NCBI RefSeq assembly: GCF_024296665.1
Contig: NZ_CP100762.1
Location: 1,488,001 to 1,552,000, forward strand
Source: Salinilacihabitans rarus
Lineage (GTDB): Archaea > Halobacteriota > Halobacteria > Halobacteriales > Natrialbaceae
Reading direction: 5' to 3'
DNA length: 64,000 nt
The translations under genes were made by a program, and so were the position numbers. The notes under the pieces were generated by a model. It was not told where the DNA came from, did no database searches, and saw only the letters and a program-made list of their open reading frames with translations. Positions 1-9,203 of the stretch are shown here, one piece after another. Numbering within the stretch: the stretch's first letter is position 1; each line of letters opens with the position of its first letter.

Positions 1-693
1 CACCTCCGTTAGCTCTTCGAACGCATCTATCCTGTGGTCGGGTTCACGGGCCCCTTCCAGCCCGTCGTCGACGTCGGCGTTGAACAGCACGGTTTCGAGC
101 CCGACGGCGTTCGCGCCCACGACGTCGGCCGTGACGTCGTCGCCGACCATCGCGGCCTCGGACGCCCGGCAGTCGAGCCGTGCGAGGGGGAGCGTGAACA
201 TGACCGATCCCGGCTTCTCCCGGCCCGTCTCCTCGGAGGTCAACAGGAGGTCGACGTGGGGTTCCAGCCCCAGTTCGTCGAGTTTGCGGAGCTGAATCCG
301 GGTCGTCAGGTTGGTCACGACGGCGACGGCGACGCCCGCCTCGCGGAGCGTCGCGAGGGTCCCTTCGACGCCCGGGAACGGCTCCATCGCGTCGACGTAC
401 CCCTCCCAGTAGGCCTCGCCGAGCGCGAAGGCGTCGCCGATCCGGGGCTCGCCCTCGCGGCGTTCGAGGGCGCGCTTGAAGTAGAGGAACCGCTCGTGGG
501 AGGCGGCCGTACCGCCGAGTTCGCGCTTGACCTCCCGCCGACCCGCCCGGTAGAAGTCCTCGAACCCCTCGCGGTCGAAGTCGTAGCCCCGGTCGCGGGC
601 GGTCCGCAGGGCGGCTTCCTTCCCCGCCTCGTTACAGGGCGGGTACGGGTAGAGCGTGTCGTCGAGGTCGAAGAGGACTGCGTCGACGGACAT
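1..693 (-). CDS. HAD-superfamily hydrolase (3' part outside window)
   Basis: The gene reads leftward from an ATG at 693 and stays open to base 1, so at least 231 codons are present and the C-terminus is missing. The N-terminus begins MSVDAVLFDLDDTLYPYPP, which carries the HAD motif I (DxDDT) with the nucleophile Asp and the second catalytic Asp. The following Arg/Glu-rich stretch looks like the helical cap of a phosphoglycolate-phosphatase-like or YjjG-like enzyme. Such proteins hydrolyse phosphomonoesters of small metabolites in the cytoplasm; the substrate cannot be read from sequence. It is head-to-head with the helicase gene, with about 90 bp between the starts. The family assignment is firm and the substrate is unknown. 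Confidence 0.85.
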   Translation of the reverse strand, partial: MSVDAVLFDLDDTLYPYPPCNEAGKEAALRTARDRGYDFDREGFEDFYRAGRREVKRELGGTAASHERFLYFKRALERREGEPRIGDAFALGEAYWEGYVDAMEPFPGVEGTLATLREAGVAVAVVTNLTTRIQLRKLDELGLEPHVDLLLTSEETGREKPGSVMFTLPLARLDCRASEAAMVGDDVTADVVGANAVGLETVLFNADVDDGLEGAREPDHRIDAFEELTEV

Positions 694-786
694 AGGCTGT
701 CGTGTGCGGGGGAGCGCAAAACGCGTGTCGGTCGCGGAGCGGGCGACGTCGGTTGGTTTATGCCGGGCGGCTTCCTGACGTCGACC

Positions 787-2928
787 GTGAAATTCGTCTC
801 AGCCGAGTACGACGCGGCCGCCGCCGGCGTCGACGCCGAGTTGACCGTCTGGGACCGGCTCAAAGGGTGTTTCACGCCCGAGGACGTCGGCGTGTGCTAC
901 TACCGGTATCCCATCGTCGACCAGCAAAACGACGACCTCGACCGGGAGGCGGATTTCGTGGTTCTACACAGGCGGTACGGGCTCGTCGTGATCGAGTGCA
1001 AGGGGTACCGGATCGACCACATCGAGTCGATAGAGGGGTCACGGTGGTCGCTGCGGGGGACGACACAGGAGTACGCGGCGCCGTACTCGCAGGCGCGCGA
1101 CCACGGGTTCCGACTCCGGTCGCCGATGATGCGCGAGCCGACGCTGGTCGACGAGCGCGGCAACTGTCACATCACGATGACGCCGCTGGTCGCGTTACCG
1201 AACGTCGGCCGCGAGGAGTGGGTCGAACGCGGGTTCGACGACCTGCCGTCCGCGCCGCGGGTGCTCCTGCGGGACGACCTCACGAAGTCGTCGCTCCGGG
1301 AGGCGTTCGAGTCGCTCCCCGGGGACACCGAACTGACCGCCGAGCAGTACGTCGACGCCCGCGCGGTGCTCGGCGGCGGTCAGGCGATCAGCGGCGAGCG
1401 CGGGCCCGTGCTGGCCGACGGCGACACGAAGGCGGGGCTCTACGAGACCGTCGAGAAGGGGCTGAAACGCCTCGACGAGCGACAGGAGGAGATCGGGGTC
1501 CAGATCCCCGACGGGCCCCAGCAGATCCGGGGGATCGCCGGTTCGGGAAAGACCGCCCTCGTCGCCCGGAAGGCGGCGGCGATGCACGCCAAACACCCCG
1601 ACTGGAAGATCGCGATCACGTTCAACACCCGGAGCCTCTACCAGACGATTCGCGACTCGGTCAGGCGGTTCTACGCCGACTTCGGCGGCGACGAGCCCGA
1701 CTGGGAGCGCCTCGAGGTGCTACACGGCTGGGGCGGAAAGAGCGAACACGGGATGTACTACCGGATCGCCCAGGACGCGGGGGTCTCCCCGCACCACGTC
1801 GGGTCGGCGAAGGACGCGTTCGACGCCGACGGCCCCGGGGAGTTGCTCGAGGCGTGCTGTCGGGAACTGGTCGCGGAGGCGCCGATCCAGGAGCGCTACG
1901 ACGCGATCCTCATCGACGAGGCACAGGACATGGAGCCCGCCTTCTACGAGATGTGTTACCGGGCGTTGAAGCCGCCGAAACGCCTCATCTGGGCCTACGA
2001 CGAGGCCCAGAACCTCACGAGCCTCTCGGCGCCGAGCCCGAAACGCATCTTCGGGACGGACGACGACGGCGAACCGGCGGTCGACCTGAGCGGGTCGTAT
2101 CCCGGCGGCATCCAGAAGAGCCAGATCATGCGGAAGTCCTACCGGACCCCCCGGTCCGTCCTGATGCTCGCGCACGTCTTCGGGATGGGGCTCACGAGCG
2201 ACCGCGGCGCCGTCCAGGCGATCACGACTCAGGAGGGCTGGGAGGACATCGGCTACGAGGTCCTCGAGGGCGACTTCCGACGAGTCGGCGAACCGGTCTC
2301 GATCCGTCGACCGGCGGAACACTCGCCACACCCCCTCTCGGAGAACCCCGAGGCGAAGCCGTTCGTCACCTTCGACGCGTTCGACGGGAAAGACGCCGAG
2401 TTGCGCGCGGTCGCAGACGCGGTCGCCGAGGACGTCCTCGAACACGGTATCGCGGCCGACAACGTCCTCGTGATCCCGCTGGGATCGCCCCGCGAGGCGC
2501 GGTCGACCGGCGCCGAACTCGCGGGCCTGCTCGCCGACCGCGGACTGGAGGCCAACCTCGTCTGGAAGGGCAACAAGAGCGTCTTCGCGAAGCCCGGGGA
2601 AGTGACCGTCTCCGGGATCAACCGGGCGAAGGGGAACGAGGCCGCCTCGGTCTACCTGTCGAACCTCGAGTACCTCGACGACCCGTACTGGCACGATACG
2701 CGCGTCCGGCCGCGAAACGAGGCCTTCGTCGGGATCACCCGGACCCGCGCGTGGTGTCGGATCACCGGCACCGGCGACCACCCGGCGCTGTTCGAGGAGA
2801 TCGACCGCCTCGTCGCGGACGTGACGGCGGCGGACCCGACGGTGACGTTTCCGGCCCCCGACCCGACCGAACTCGAAAACGAGATCGGCGACGACGAGAC
2901 GATCGCGACGACGATCGACCAGTTCTGA
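787..2928 (+). CDS. NERD-domain superfamily I helicase (UvrD-like)
   Basis: A 713-residue protein. The N-terminal part (about residues 1-120) resembles the NERD nuclease-related domain, with an E70-C-K72 pair in a PD-(D/E)XK-like setting. The rest is a superfamily I helicase: Walker A GIAGSGKT (249-256), Walker B DEAQD (377-381), an SYRTPRSV motif, a motif-V-like INRAKGNEA segment and a C-terminal VGITRTRAWC motif VI. It probably unwinds and perhaps cuts DNA in repair or defence against foreign DNA. The start is inferred: a TTTA-type box at about 757 lies 25-30 bp before the GTG at 787, fitting a leaderless transcript. An in-frame ATG at 760 is the alternative. No neighbour suggests a multi-gene defence system. 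Confidence 0.85.
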   Translation: MKFVSAEYDAAAAGVDAELTVWDRLKGCFTPEDVGVCYYRYPIVDQQNDDLDREADFVVLHRRYGLVVIECKGYRIDHIESIEGSRWSLRGTTQEYAAPYSQARDHGFRLRSPMMREPTLVDERGNCHITMTPLVALPNVGREEWVERGFDDLPSAPRVLLRDDLTKSSLREAFESLPGDTELTAEQYVDARAVLGGGQAISGERGPVLADGDTKAGLYETVEKGLKRLDERQEEIGVQIPDGPQQIRGIAGSGKTALVARKAAAMHAKHPDWKIAITFNTRSLYQTIRDSVRRFYADFGGDEPDWERLEVLHGWGGKSEHGMYYRIAQDAGVSPHHVGSAKDAFDADGPGELLEACCRELVAEAPIQERYDAILIDEAQDMEPAFYEMCYRALKPPKRLIWAYDEAQNLTSLSAPSPKRIFGTDDDGEPAVDLSGSYPGGIQKSQIMRKSYRTPRSVLMLAHVFGMGLTSDRGAVQAITTQEGWEDIGYEVLEGDFRRVGEPVSIRRPAEHSPHPLSENPEAKPFVTFDAFDGKDAELRAVADAVAEDVLEHGIAADNVLVIPLGSPREARSTGAELAGLLADRGLEANLVWKGNKSVFAKPGEVTVSGINRAKGNEAASVYLSNLEYLDDPYWHDTRVRPRNEAFVGITRTRAWCRITGTGDHPALFEEIDRLVADVTAADPTVTFPAPDPTELENEIGDDETIATTIDQF

Positions 2929-2950
2929 CGCGGCGCCACACCATCACAAC

Positions 2951-2984
2951 GTTTTTAACCTGTTCGGGACTACGCGTATCCACG
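2951..2984 (+). promoter_or_regulatory. thrS promoter with TATA-like box
   Basis: An AT-rich core GTTTTTAA at 2951-2958 stands out in GC-rich DNA. It lies about 25-30 bp before an ATG at 2985, the usual haloarchaeal spacing from TATA box to transcript start. The transcript would therefore begin at or just before the leader ORF, well upstream of thrS. Confidence 0.55.
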
Positions 2985-3077
2985 ATGGTAGGTGTCCGCT
3001 TTACACGGGCGTTCGCCCGCTTCTAACCCACACCTACCGTGCGCTGTGTCTCGGAGTTCGAATCCCGACCAGCGGAC
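2985..3077 (+). promoter_or_regulatory. structured leader of thrS with 13-codon ORF
   Basis: The sequence shows a leader ORF at 2985-3026 ([13 protein letters not shown], stop TAA). Its DNA takes part in several helices. GGTAGGTGT (2987-2995) pairs perfectly with ACACCTACC (3030-3038). A nested hairpin CGGGC-GTTC-GCCCG lies at 3006-3019. GTCCGCT (2994-3000) pairs with AGCGGAC (3071-3077) and would enclose a T-arm-like hairpin with the loop TTCGAAT (3057-3063). The 9-bp and 7-bp helices share bases and cross topologically, so they should exclude each other. A leader under translational or aminoacylation control, ending 52 nt before the thrS ATG, is an inference. It is not a canonical tRNA gene: there is no D-arm and the T-stem has a bulged A. 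Confidence 0.45.
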
Positions 3078-3129
3078 GGTCTCCGTGTCGACGGCACGCC
3101 TCGCGGACGCCGCCGGAATCCTCACACCC

Positions 3130-5082
3130 ATGTCAGAACCAGAGTCAGAATCACAGGAGTCGATAGCGGTCGTACTGCCCGACGGATCGGAACTCGATGT
3201 CGACGCCGGCGCGACGGTCGAGGACTGCGCCTACGAGATCGGCCCCGGCCTCGGCCGGGACACGGTCGCGGGCAAACTCGACGGCGACCTCGTCGCCAGG
3301 GAGGAACCCGTCTACGACGGCGCGGAACTCGAGATCGTCACCGACCAGTCGGAGGCGTACCTGCGGGTGATGCGCCACTCCGCGGCCCACTGTCTCGCGC
3401 AGGCCGTCGAGCGACAGTTCGACGACGTGAAACTCGCCATCGGCCCGCCGACCGACGAGGGCTTCTACTACGACTTCGACGACCTCGACGTCGACGAGGA
3501 CGACCTCGAAACCCTCGAAGACGAGATCGAGGAGATCGTCGAAGCCGACTACGACATCGAGCGCGAGGAGGTCTCGATCGAGGAGGCCCGCGACCGCCTC
3601 GAACAGCGGGACGAACCGTACAAACTCGAACTCCTTGAGGAGTTCGCCGCGGAGGGCGAGACGGTCACCTTCTACAGTCAGGGCGAGTGGGAGGACCTCT
3701 GTGCCGGCCCGCACGTCGACTCGACGGGCGAGATCGGCGCCGTCGAACTGCTGGAGATCGCCGGCGCCTACTGGCGCGGCGACGAGACCAATCCGATGCA
3801 GACCCGGATCTACGGCACCGCGTTCGAGGACGAGAGCGACCTCGAGGCGTTCCTCGAACGGCGCCGCGAGGCCGCACAGCGTGACCACCGCAAGATCGGC
3901 CGCGAGATGGACCTCTTCTCGATTCAGGACGTCACCGGCCCCGGCCTCCCGCTGTATCACCCGCCGGGGAAGACGGTCCTGAACGAACTCTCCGAGTTCG
4001 TCCGCGAACTGAACGGGGAGGCGGGCTACGACTACGTCGAGACGCCCCACGTCTTCAAGACGGACCTCTGGCACCGGTCGGGCCACTACGAGAACTACAA
4101 GGACGACATGTTCGTCTTCGACGTCGGCGACGACGAGTTCGGCCTGAAGCCGATGAACTGCCCCGGCCACGCCGCCATCTTCCAGGACCACTCCTGGAGC
4201 TACCGCGACCTGCCGATCCGGTACGCCGAGGACGGGAAGGTCTACCGCCGCGAGCAGCGCGGCGAACTCTCGGGTCTCTCGCGGGTGTGGGCGTTCACCA
4301 TCGACGACGGCCACCTGTTCGTCCGCCCCGACCAGATCGAACAGGAGGTCGAGCAGATCCTCGAGATGATCTTCACGGTACTCGAGACGTTCGACCTCGA
4401 TTACGAGGTGTCGCTTGCGACCCGCCCCGAGAAGTCCGTCGGGTCGGACGAGATCTGGGAGCGCGCCGAGTCGATCCTCGAATCGGTCCTCGAGGAGTCG
4501 AAGATGGACTACGAGGTAGAGGAGGGCGACGGCGCCTTCTACGGGCCGAAGATCGACTTCGGCTTCGAGGACGCCATCGGCCGGGTCTGGGACGGCCCGA
4601 CGGTCCAACTCGACTTCAACATGCCCGAGCGGTTCGACCTCACCTACGTCGGCGAGGACAACGAGGAGCACCGCCCGGTGATGATCCACCGCGGCATCTA
4701 CGGCAGCTACGAGCGGTTCTTCATGGTGCTCATCGAGCACTTCGAGGGGAACTTCCCGCTCTGGCTCGCCCCCGAGCAGGTGCGCGTCCTGCCCATCTCC
4801 GACGACAACCTCGACTACGCCCGCGAGGTCGCAAGCGAGTTCGAGGGCTTCCGGATCGAGGTCGGCGACCGCGACGCCACCCTCGAACGGAAGATCCGCG
4901 CGGCCCACGACGACCGCGTCCCCTACCAGATCATCGTCGGCGACGACGAGGAGGAGGCGGGTACCATCTCCGTGCGCGACCGGTTCGAACGGCAGGAGTA
5001 CGACGTCGACATCGACGCGTTCCGCGCCCACCTCGAAGCCGAACGCGACGAGAAGCGGACGGAACCGAACTTCCTGCAGTAG
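3130..5082 (+). CDS. thrS: threonyl-tRNA synthetase
   Basis: A 650-residue class II synthetase that charges tRNA-Thr in the cytosol. It has an N-terminal TGS domain (about 10-72), an editing/SAD domain with the zinc-type HxxxH pair (H83, H87), a catalytic core with the MNCPGH segment (Cys344, a zinc ligand that selects threonine), a motif 2 region ([11 protein letters not shown]) and motif 3 ([12 protein letters not shown]), and a C-terminal anticodon-binding domain. Having TGS and editing domains, it is the full-length bacterial-like form found in haloarchaea. The ATG at 3130 is chosen because the TGS fold begins soon after it; the frame stays open upstream to 2992 but that part is low-complexity leader sequence. 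A structured leader with a short ORF precedes it. Confidence 0.97.
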   Translation: MSEPESESQESIAVVLPDGSELDVDAGATVEDCAYEIGPGLGRDTVAGKLDGDLVAREEPVYDGAELEIVTDQSEAYLRVMRHSAAHCLAQAVERQFDDVKLAIGPPTDEGFYYDFDDLDVDEDDLETLEDEIEEIVEADYDIEREEVSIEEARDRLEQRDEPYKLELLEEFAAEGETVTFYSQGEWEDLCAGPHVDSTGEIGAVELLEIAGAYWRGDETNPMQTRIYGTAFEDESDLEAFLERRREAAQRDHRKIGREMDLFSIQDVTGPGLPLYHPPGKTVLNELSEFVRELNGEAGYDYVETPHVFKTDLWHRSGHYENYKDDMFVFDVGDDEFGLKPMNCPGHAAIFQDHSWSYRDLPIRYAEDGKVYRREQRGELSGLSRVWAFTIDDGHLFVRPDQIEQEVEQILEMIFTVLETFDLDYEVSLATRPEKSVGSDEIWERAESILESVLEESKMDYEVEEGDGAFYGPKIDFGFEDAIGRVWDGPTVQLDFNMPERFDLTYVGEDNEEHRPVMIHRGIYGSYERFFMVLIEHFEGNFPLWLAPEQVRVLPISDDNLDYAREVASEFEGFRIEVGDRDATLERKIRAAHDDRVPYQIIVGDDEEEAGTISVRDRFERQEYDVDIDAFRAHLEAERDEKRTEPNFLQ

Positions 5083-5222
5083 TCGCGTCGGCCCCCGGGC
5101 GGTACGGCCGTTCGGACGTGACGTCCGGCACTCGCTGCGGGAGGCGATAGCACGCACGTGGACATCCGCTCGCGGAATCGACATCGACGTGTTCATAGTC
5201 GCACATGCGTGAGTATTCCTGC

Positions 5223-5933
5223 ATGAACAGAGCCGAGAAGGCCGCCTTGCAGCTTCGCGCCGTCGACGTGTTGCGGATGCTCAAGGAGACCCGGACGTAC
5301 GACGAACTGGCCGCCGAGACGGGTCTGCCCGCGGGCGACCTCAACCGCTACGTCAACGGCCACGTCCTGCCGAGCGCGGACCGCGCCCGCGAGGTCGTCG
5401 CCGAGGTCGGCCGGGCCGCCCTCGCCGCGGAACTCGACGCCCGCATCCGCGTCGACGCGGACGGCTACGTCGACAACTCCGGGGTCGTCTTCGACCAGCA
5501 ACTGCTCGACCTCGTCGCGCCGGTCGCCGCCGAGGCGTTCGCGTTCGACCGTCCGGACGTCGTCCTCACCGCGGCCACCGACGGCATCACTCTCGCCGCG
5601 TCGCTCGCGAGCTTCTACGGCACCCGGTGTGCGTACGCGAAAAAGCGCAAGGAGACCGCCGTCGAGGAGTTCATCGAGGCCCGCGAGCGTCTCGAATCGG
5701 GGATCGAACTCACCTACTACCTGCCGGCGTCGGCCATCGACGCGGGCGAGTCCGTGCTCGTCGTCGACGACCTCATCCGCTCGGGCGAGACCCAGGAACT
5801 CCTGTTGGACATCGTCGAGACCGCCGACGCCGACGTCGCGGGCGTCTTCGCGCTGATCGCCGCCGGCGACGACGGGATCGAACGCGCCCGCGAGCACACG
5901 GACGCCCCCGTCGGTGCGCTCGTCGACGTCTGA
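5223..5933 (+). CDS. HTH plus phosphoribosyltransferase-like regulator
   Basis: A 236-residue protein with an N-terminal helix-turn-helix-like segment (about 25-55, around TYDELAAETGLPAGDLNRYV) followed by a type I phosphoribosyltransferase fold. The PRPP-binding signature VVDDLIRSGET is intact (D182, D183). Archaeal proteins of this build, relatives of orotate or purine phosphoribosyltransferases, are thought to act as transcription regulators that sense PRPP or nucleotides; a comparable haloarchaeal protein, GfcR, controls sugar breakdown. I do not assign it to GfcR. The ATG at 5223 is preferred over the ATG at 5205 because a TTCATA box at about 5189 is 29-34 bp upstream. It ends base-to-base with the convergent phosphatase gene. 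Confidence 0.75.
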   Translation: MNRAEKAALQLRAVDVLRMLKETRTYDELAAETGLPAGDLNRYVNGHVLPSADRAREVVAEVGRAALAAELDARIRVDADGYVDNSGVVFDQQLLDLVAPVAAEAFAFDRPDVVLTAATDGITLAASLASFYGTRCAYAKKRKETAVEEFIEARERLESGIELTYYLPASAIDAGESVLVVDDLIRSGETQELLLDIVETADADVAGVFALIAAGDDGIERAREHTDAPVGALVDV

Positions 5934-6350
5934 TCAGACCCCTTCGATCTCGTCGAACAGTGCCGTCACGCGCCCTTTCACGTCCTCGCGGATCTCGTGA
6001 ACTTCGTCGAGGTCCCGCCCGTGTGGGTCGGACAGGTCCCAGTCGCGGACCTCGGCGTCGGCGTCGAGGTCGAGCGTCGAACAGCCCATCGTCGCGACGT
6101 AGTCACAGGATTCCAGTTCCGCCTCGGTGACCTTCCGCGGCGTGCGACCTGAGAGGTCGAACCCCTCCTCGGCCATCGCTTCGACGACGACGTCGTGGAC
6201 CTCGTCGGCGGGGTGGGTGCCGCCGGTGAGTATCTCGACCGTCTCTTCGAGGCCGCGGGCCGCCCGCTCTCGCTCGGCGTAGGCCGTCGCCATCTGGCTG
6301 CGGCCGGCGTTCTGGACGCACATCAGCGCGATCCGGGTCGTCTCGGTCAT
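5934..6350 (-). CDS. ArsC/low-molecular-weight phosphatase family protein
   Basis: A 138-residue cytoplasmic protein with a P-loop CVQNAGRSQ (Cys11 to Arg17, the CX5R phosphate loop) and a C-terminal WDLSDPHG segment holding the general-acid Asp. These mark the low-molecular-weight protein tyrosine phosphatase fold. The Asn inside the loop and the following SQMA are typical of the thioredoxin-coupled arsenate reductase branch, so arsenate reduction is possible. No arsenite pump or ArsR regulator is nearby, which weakens an arsenic role. Its stop codon directly abuts that of the convergent phosphoribosyltransferase-like gene. Confidence 0.8.
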   Translation of the reverse strand: MTETTRIALMCVQNAGRSQMATAYAERERAARGLEETVEILTGGTHPADEVHDVVVEAMAEEGFDLSGRTPRKVTEAELESCDYVATMGCSTLDLDADAEVRDWDLSDPHGRDLDEVHEIREDVKGRVTALFDEIEGV

Positions 6351-6434
6351 ACACCGATGGAGCGTCCGCGACCACCTAACCGTTCGTATGTGGGCTACTG
6401 TGGGTTCCGTAGACGAGGGAAGTCGCGGCCGCGC

Positions 6435-6869
6435 TCACCTGACGATCGTCACCGGCACCGGCGACCGGCGGGCGACCGTCTCCGCGACGCTGCCCAGCAG
6501 GATCCGGCTCGCGCCCGTCCGGCCGTGGCTCCCGACGATCACGTGGTCGACGTCCTCCTCTTTGGCGTACTCGACGATCGTCCGCGAGACGCCGCCGACG
6601 ACGGTCTCGATGTCGAGGTCGACGTCGCGGTCGGCCGCCAGGCTCCGCGCGCGTTCGAGGAGGTCCTCGGCGCGGCTCTCGTGGCTCTCCCGGAGCTGTT
6701 CGAAGTTCGGTATCGCGCCGCCTTCCATCCCCGTCGCCGCGTAGAAGTCCGCCGGGTCGAGGACGTGCAGCGCCGTCAGCCGCGCGTCGGGATACTCCTC
6801 GAGGGCGAACTCGAGGGCGGTCATCGCGCAGTCGGAGTCGTCGATAGGAATCAGCACGTGATCGGGCAT
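6435..6869 (-). CDS. universal stress protein, UspA family
   Basis: A 144-residue single-domain Usp protein beginning MPDHVLIPIDDS. The C-terminal ATP-binding signature (GSHGRTGASRILLGSVAETV) with its G-x2-G-x9-G-S pattern is complete, so ATP binding is likely. These proteins are small cytoplasmic stress factors with poorly defined targets. The frame is open upstream to 7049, but the fold starts at the ATG at 6869, so I start there. It is transcribed in the same direction as the E1 fusion gene upstream, with about 195 bp between, and is probably a separate unit. Confidence 0.9.
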   Translation of the reverse strand: MPDHVLIPIDDSDCAMTALEFALEEYPDARLTALHVLDPADFYAATGMEGGAIPNFEQLRESHESRAEDLLERARSLAADRDVDLDIETVVGGVSRTIVEYAKEEDVDHVIVGSHGRTGASRILLGSVAETVARRSPVPVTIVR

Positions 6870-7064
6870 ACCCGACGGTTGTACCCCGGACGTGTTAAGT
6901 CCCCCCTGCCGTAACCGGCCGCCGGGAGCTACCCGGTGGGCGTTTACGAGGGACGGGGCGGCCGACCCGACCGTCTCCTGACCGGCCGACGGGCGGCGGT
7001 CTCGCGGTCGCGCGGTGTGCCGCCGCCCGATCCACCGCCCGCTCGCCACCGCGGCCGCCGGCGG

Positions 7065-9203
7065 TCACGCCGTCGCCACCCGTTCGATCGCGGCGCCGAT
7101 CCGGCCCGCGTCGGGCCGGTAGGAGTCCTCCCTCGCCGGCAGCGGGACGGGTACGTCGTAGCCCGTCACGCGCTCGATCGGCGCTTCGAGGTGCCACGTC
7201 GCCTCGTCGACGATTCTGGCCGTCACCTCGCCGGCGAAGCCGCCCGTCCGGGGCGCCTCGTGGACGACGACACACCGGCCGGTCTCCCGCACCGAGTCGA
7301 CCACCGTCCCCGTGTCCAGCGGCGAGATCGACTGCAGGTCGATCAGTTCGACGCTCGCGTCGACCGCTTCGAGGGCGCGCTCGGCCTCGCGGACCATCGC
7401 GCCCCACGCGACGACCGTCACGTCGGTCCCCTCCTCGACGACGCGGGCCTCGCCCAGCGGGACGACGGACTCCTCGGGGACGGGCCGGCGAATCGCCCGG
7501 TACAGCGGCATCGGCTCGAAGAAGAGCACGGGGTCCGGATCGCGGATCGCCGCTCGCAACAGCCCGGCGGCGTTCCTCGGCGTCGACGGAATCGCCACTT
7601 TCAACCCCGGCACGTGGGCGTACCCCGCCTCGTAGCTCTCGGAGTGGTGTTCGAGCGCCTTCACCCCCAGACCGTACGGCGCCCGGACGACCATCGGACA
7701 GGTCACTCGGCCGCGCGAGCGGCTGCGGATCCGCGAGACGTGCTGGTGGAGCTGGGCGAACGCCTGGAAGGTAAAGCCGGAGAACTGGATCTCGGCGACC
7801 GGCCGGTAGCCCGCGGCCGCGAGGCCGACACCGAGGCCGACGATGCCGGCCTCCGCCACGGGGGCGTCGTGGACCCGCCCGGGGAACGCGTCGAGCAGCC
7901 CCTGCGTCGCCCGGAAGACGCCGCCGTCGACGCCGACGTCCTGACCGTAGACCAGCACGTCCTCGTCGCGCTCCAGTTCCGCGCGCAGCGTCGTCCGGAT
8001 CGCCTCGACCACGTTCAGGCGGTCGGCGTCCGCGAAGGCGTCCGCCGAGGCGGCGGTCGGATCGTCGCCCGCCGCGTCCGCGGGCGTGCCGGCGCCGTCG
8101 CCCCGGGCGACGCTCTCGGCGGGCGCGACCTCGCGGTCGTCGCCCGCGGCGAACGCCTCGCGCTGGCGGTCGAGGTACCGCGGCGGCTCGCCGTAGGCGT
8201 ACTCGAACATCTCCTCGGGGTCGGCCCCCTCGGCGAGGTCGCGGGCCGCTTCGATCCCCGCGGCGAGGTCGTCCTCGATCCCCGCCTCGATCGACGCGAC
8301 CGCCTCGTCGTCCAGCACGCCGCGGTCGCGGAGGTACCGCTCGAACCGCAGGATCGGGTCGAGGGCTTCCCACTCGGCCTCCTCGTCGGTCGTCCGGTAC
8401 ACCGACGGGTCGTCGGCGGTCGTGTGCATCCCCCGGCGGTAGGTGAGCGCCTCGATCAGCGTCGGGACGCCCCGCCGGGCGCGCTCGATCGCCTCGTTCG
8501 TGGCGGCGTAGACCCCGAGGACGTCGTTGCCGTCGACCTGAATCCCCTCGATCCCCGCGGCGATCGCCTTCTGGGCGAGGGTGCCCGCCCGGGTCTGTTT
8601 CGCCAGCGGCGTCGAGATGGCGTAGCGGTTGTTCTGACAGCAAAAGACCGTCTGGGAGCCGTAGACGCCCGCGAGGTTCAGCGCCTCGTACACCTCGCCC
8701 TCGCTGGTGGCGCCGTCCCCGAAGTAGGTGAGCGCGACCGACTCGGTCCCGCGCATGGCCTCGGCCCAGCCGATCCCCGCGGCGTGCAGCGGCTGGGTAC
8801 CCACCGCGATCGACGGCGGGAGCACGCGCGATCCCTCGGGGGGCGCGCCGCCCTCCTCGAGCCCCATCGCGTAGGCGAAGACCGCCCGCGGCGACCCCCC
8901 GCGTGCCAGCGCGGCGGGGTGTTCCCTGAACGCCGGCACGAGCCAGTCGTCGTCCCCGAGCGCGCCCGCGCTGCCGACCTGGGCGGCCTCCTGACCGATC
9001 GCCGGCGCGAACGTCCCGAGTTCGCCGCGCCGCTGGAGGGCGATGGCCCGCTCGTCGAGCCGTCGGGAGAGCTTCATCGTCCGGTACCACTCCCGGAGGC
9101 GCTCCTCGTCGAGGTCGGGTTCGAGGGACTCGTCTACGGCTCCGTCCTGATCGAGGACCTGGAGGCGCTCGATGGAGAACTCGGCGATCCGCGAGCGTGG
9201 CAT
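7065..9203 (-). CDS. fused E1-alpha/E1-beta 2-oxoacid dehydrogenase
   Basis: A 712-residue single chain joining both E1 subunits of a pyruvate or branched-chain 2-oxoacid dehydrogenase type enzyme. Residues 1 to about 355 are E1-alpha: the thiamine-diphosphate motif starts at GDG (162-164) and ends at NN (191-192). A linker rich in Ala, Asp and Gly (about 355-393) leads to E1-beta (about 394-712), which has the VYGQDVG segment and a transketolase C-terminal domain ending in a usual SYRPDAGRI tail. E1 decarboxylates a 2-oxoacid and passes the acyl group to lipoyl-E2. The two subunits are normally separate genes. No E2 or E3 lies in the window; a lipoate ligase sits about 18 kb away. The substrate is unknown. 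Confidence 0.9.
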   Translation of the reverse strand: MPRSRIAEFSIERLQVLDQDGAVDESLEPDLDEERLREWYRTMKLSRRLDERAIALQRRGELGTFAPAIGQEAAQVGSAGALGDDDWLVPAFREHPAALARGGSPRAVFAYAMGLEEGGAPPEGSRVLPPSIAVGTQPLHAAGIGWAEAMRGTESVALTYFGDGATSEGEVYEALNLAGVYGSQTVFCCQNNRYAISTPLAKQTRAGTLAQKAIAAGIEGIQVDGNDVLGVYAATNEAIERARRGVPTLIEALTYRRGMHTTADDPSVYRTTDEEAEWEALDPILRFERYLRDRGVLDDEAVASIEAGIEDDLAAGIEAARDLAEGADPEEMFEYAYGEPPRYLDRQREAFAAGDDREVAPAESVARGDGAGTPADAAGDDPTAASADAFADADRLNVVEAIRTTLRAELERDEDVLVYGQDVGVDGGVFRATQGLLDAFPGRVHDAPVAEAGIVGLGVGLAAAGYRPVAEIQFSGFTFQAFAQLHQHVSRIRSRSRGRVTCPMVVRAPYGLGVKALEHHSESYEAGYAHVPGLKVAIPSTPRNAAGLLRAAIRDPDPVLFFEPMPLYRAIRRPVPEESVVPLGEARVVEEGTDVTVVAWGAMVREAERALEAVDASVELIDLQSISPLDTGTVVDSVRETGRCVVVHEAPRTGGFAGEVTARIVDEATWHLEAPIERVTGYDVPVPLPAREDSYRPDAGRIGAAIERVATA

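Noticed and set aside
2994-3077. Possible tRNA gene upstream of thrS
   Set aside because: A 7-bp outer helix and a T-loop-like TTCGAAT exist, but there is no D-arm or anticodon arm in register, two extra bases separate the T-arm from the acceptor helix, and the T-stem has a bulge. Better explained as a leader structure.
3151-5196. A 681-codon open frame on the minus strand
   Set aside because: Antisense to thrS, same GC-driven effect.
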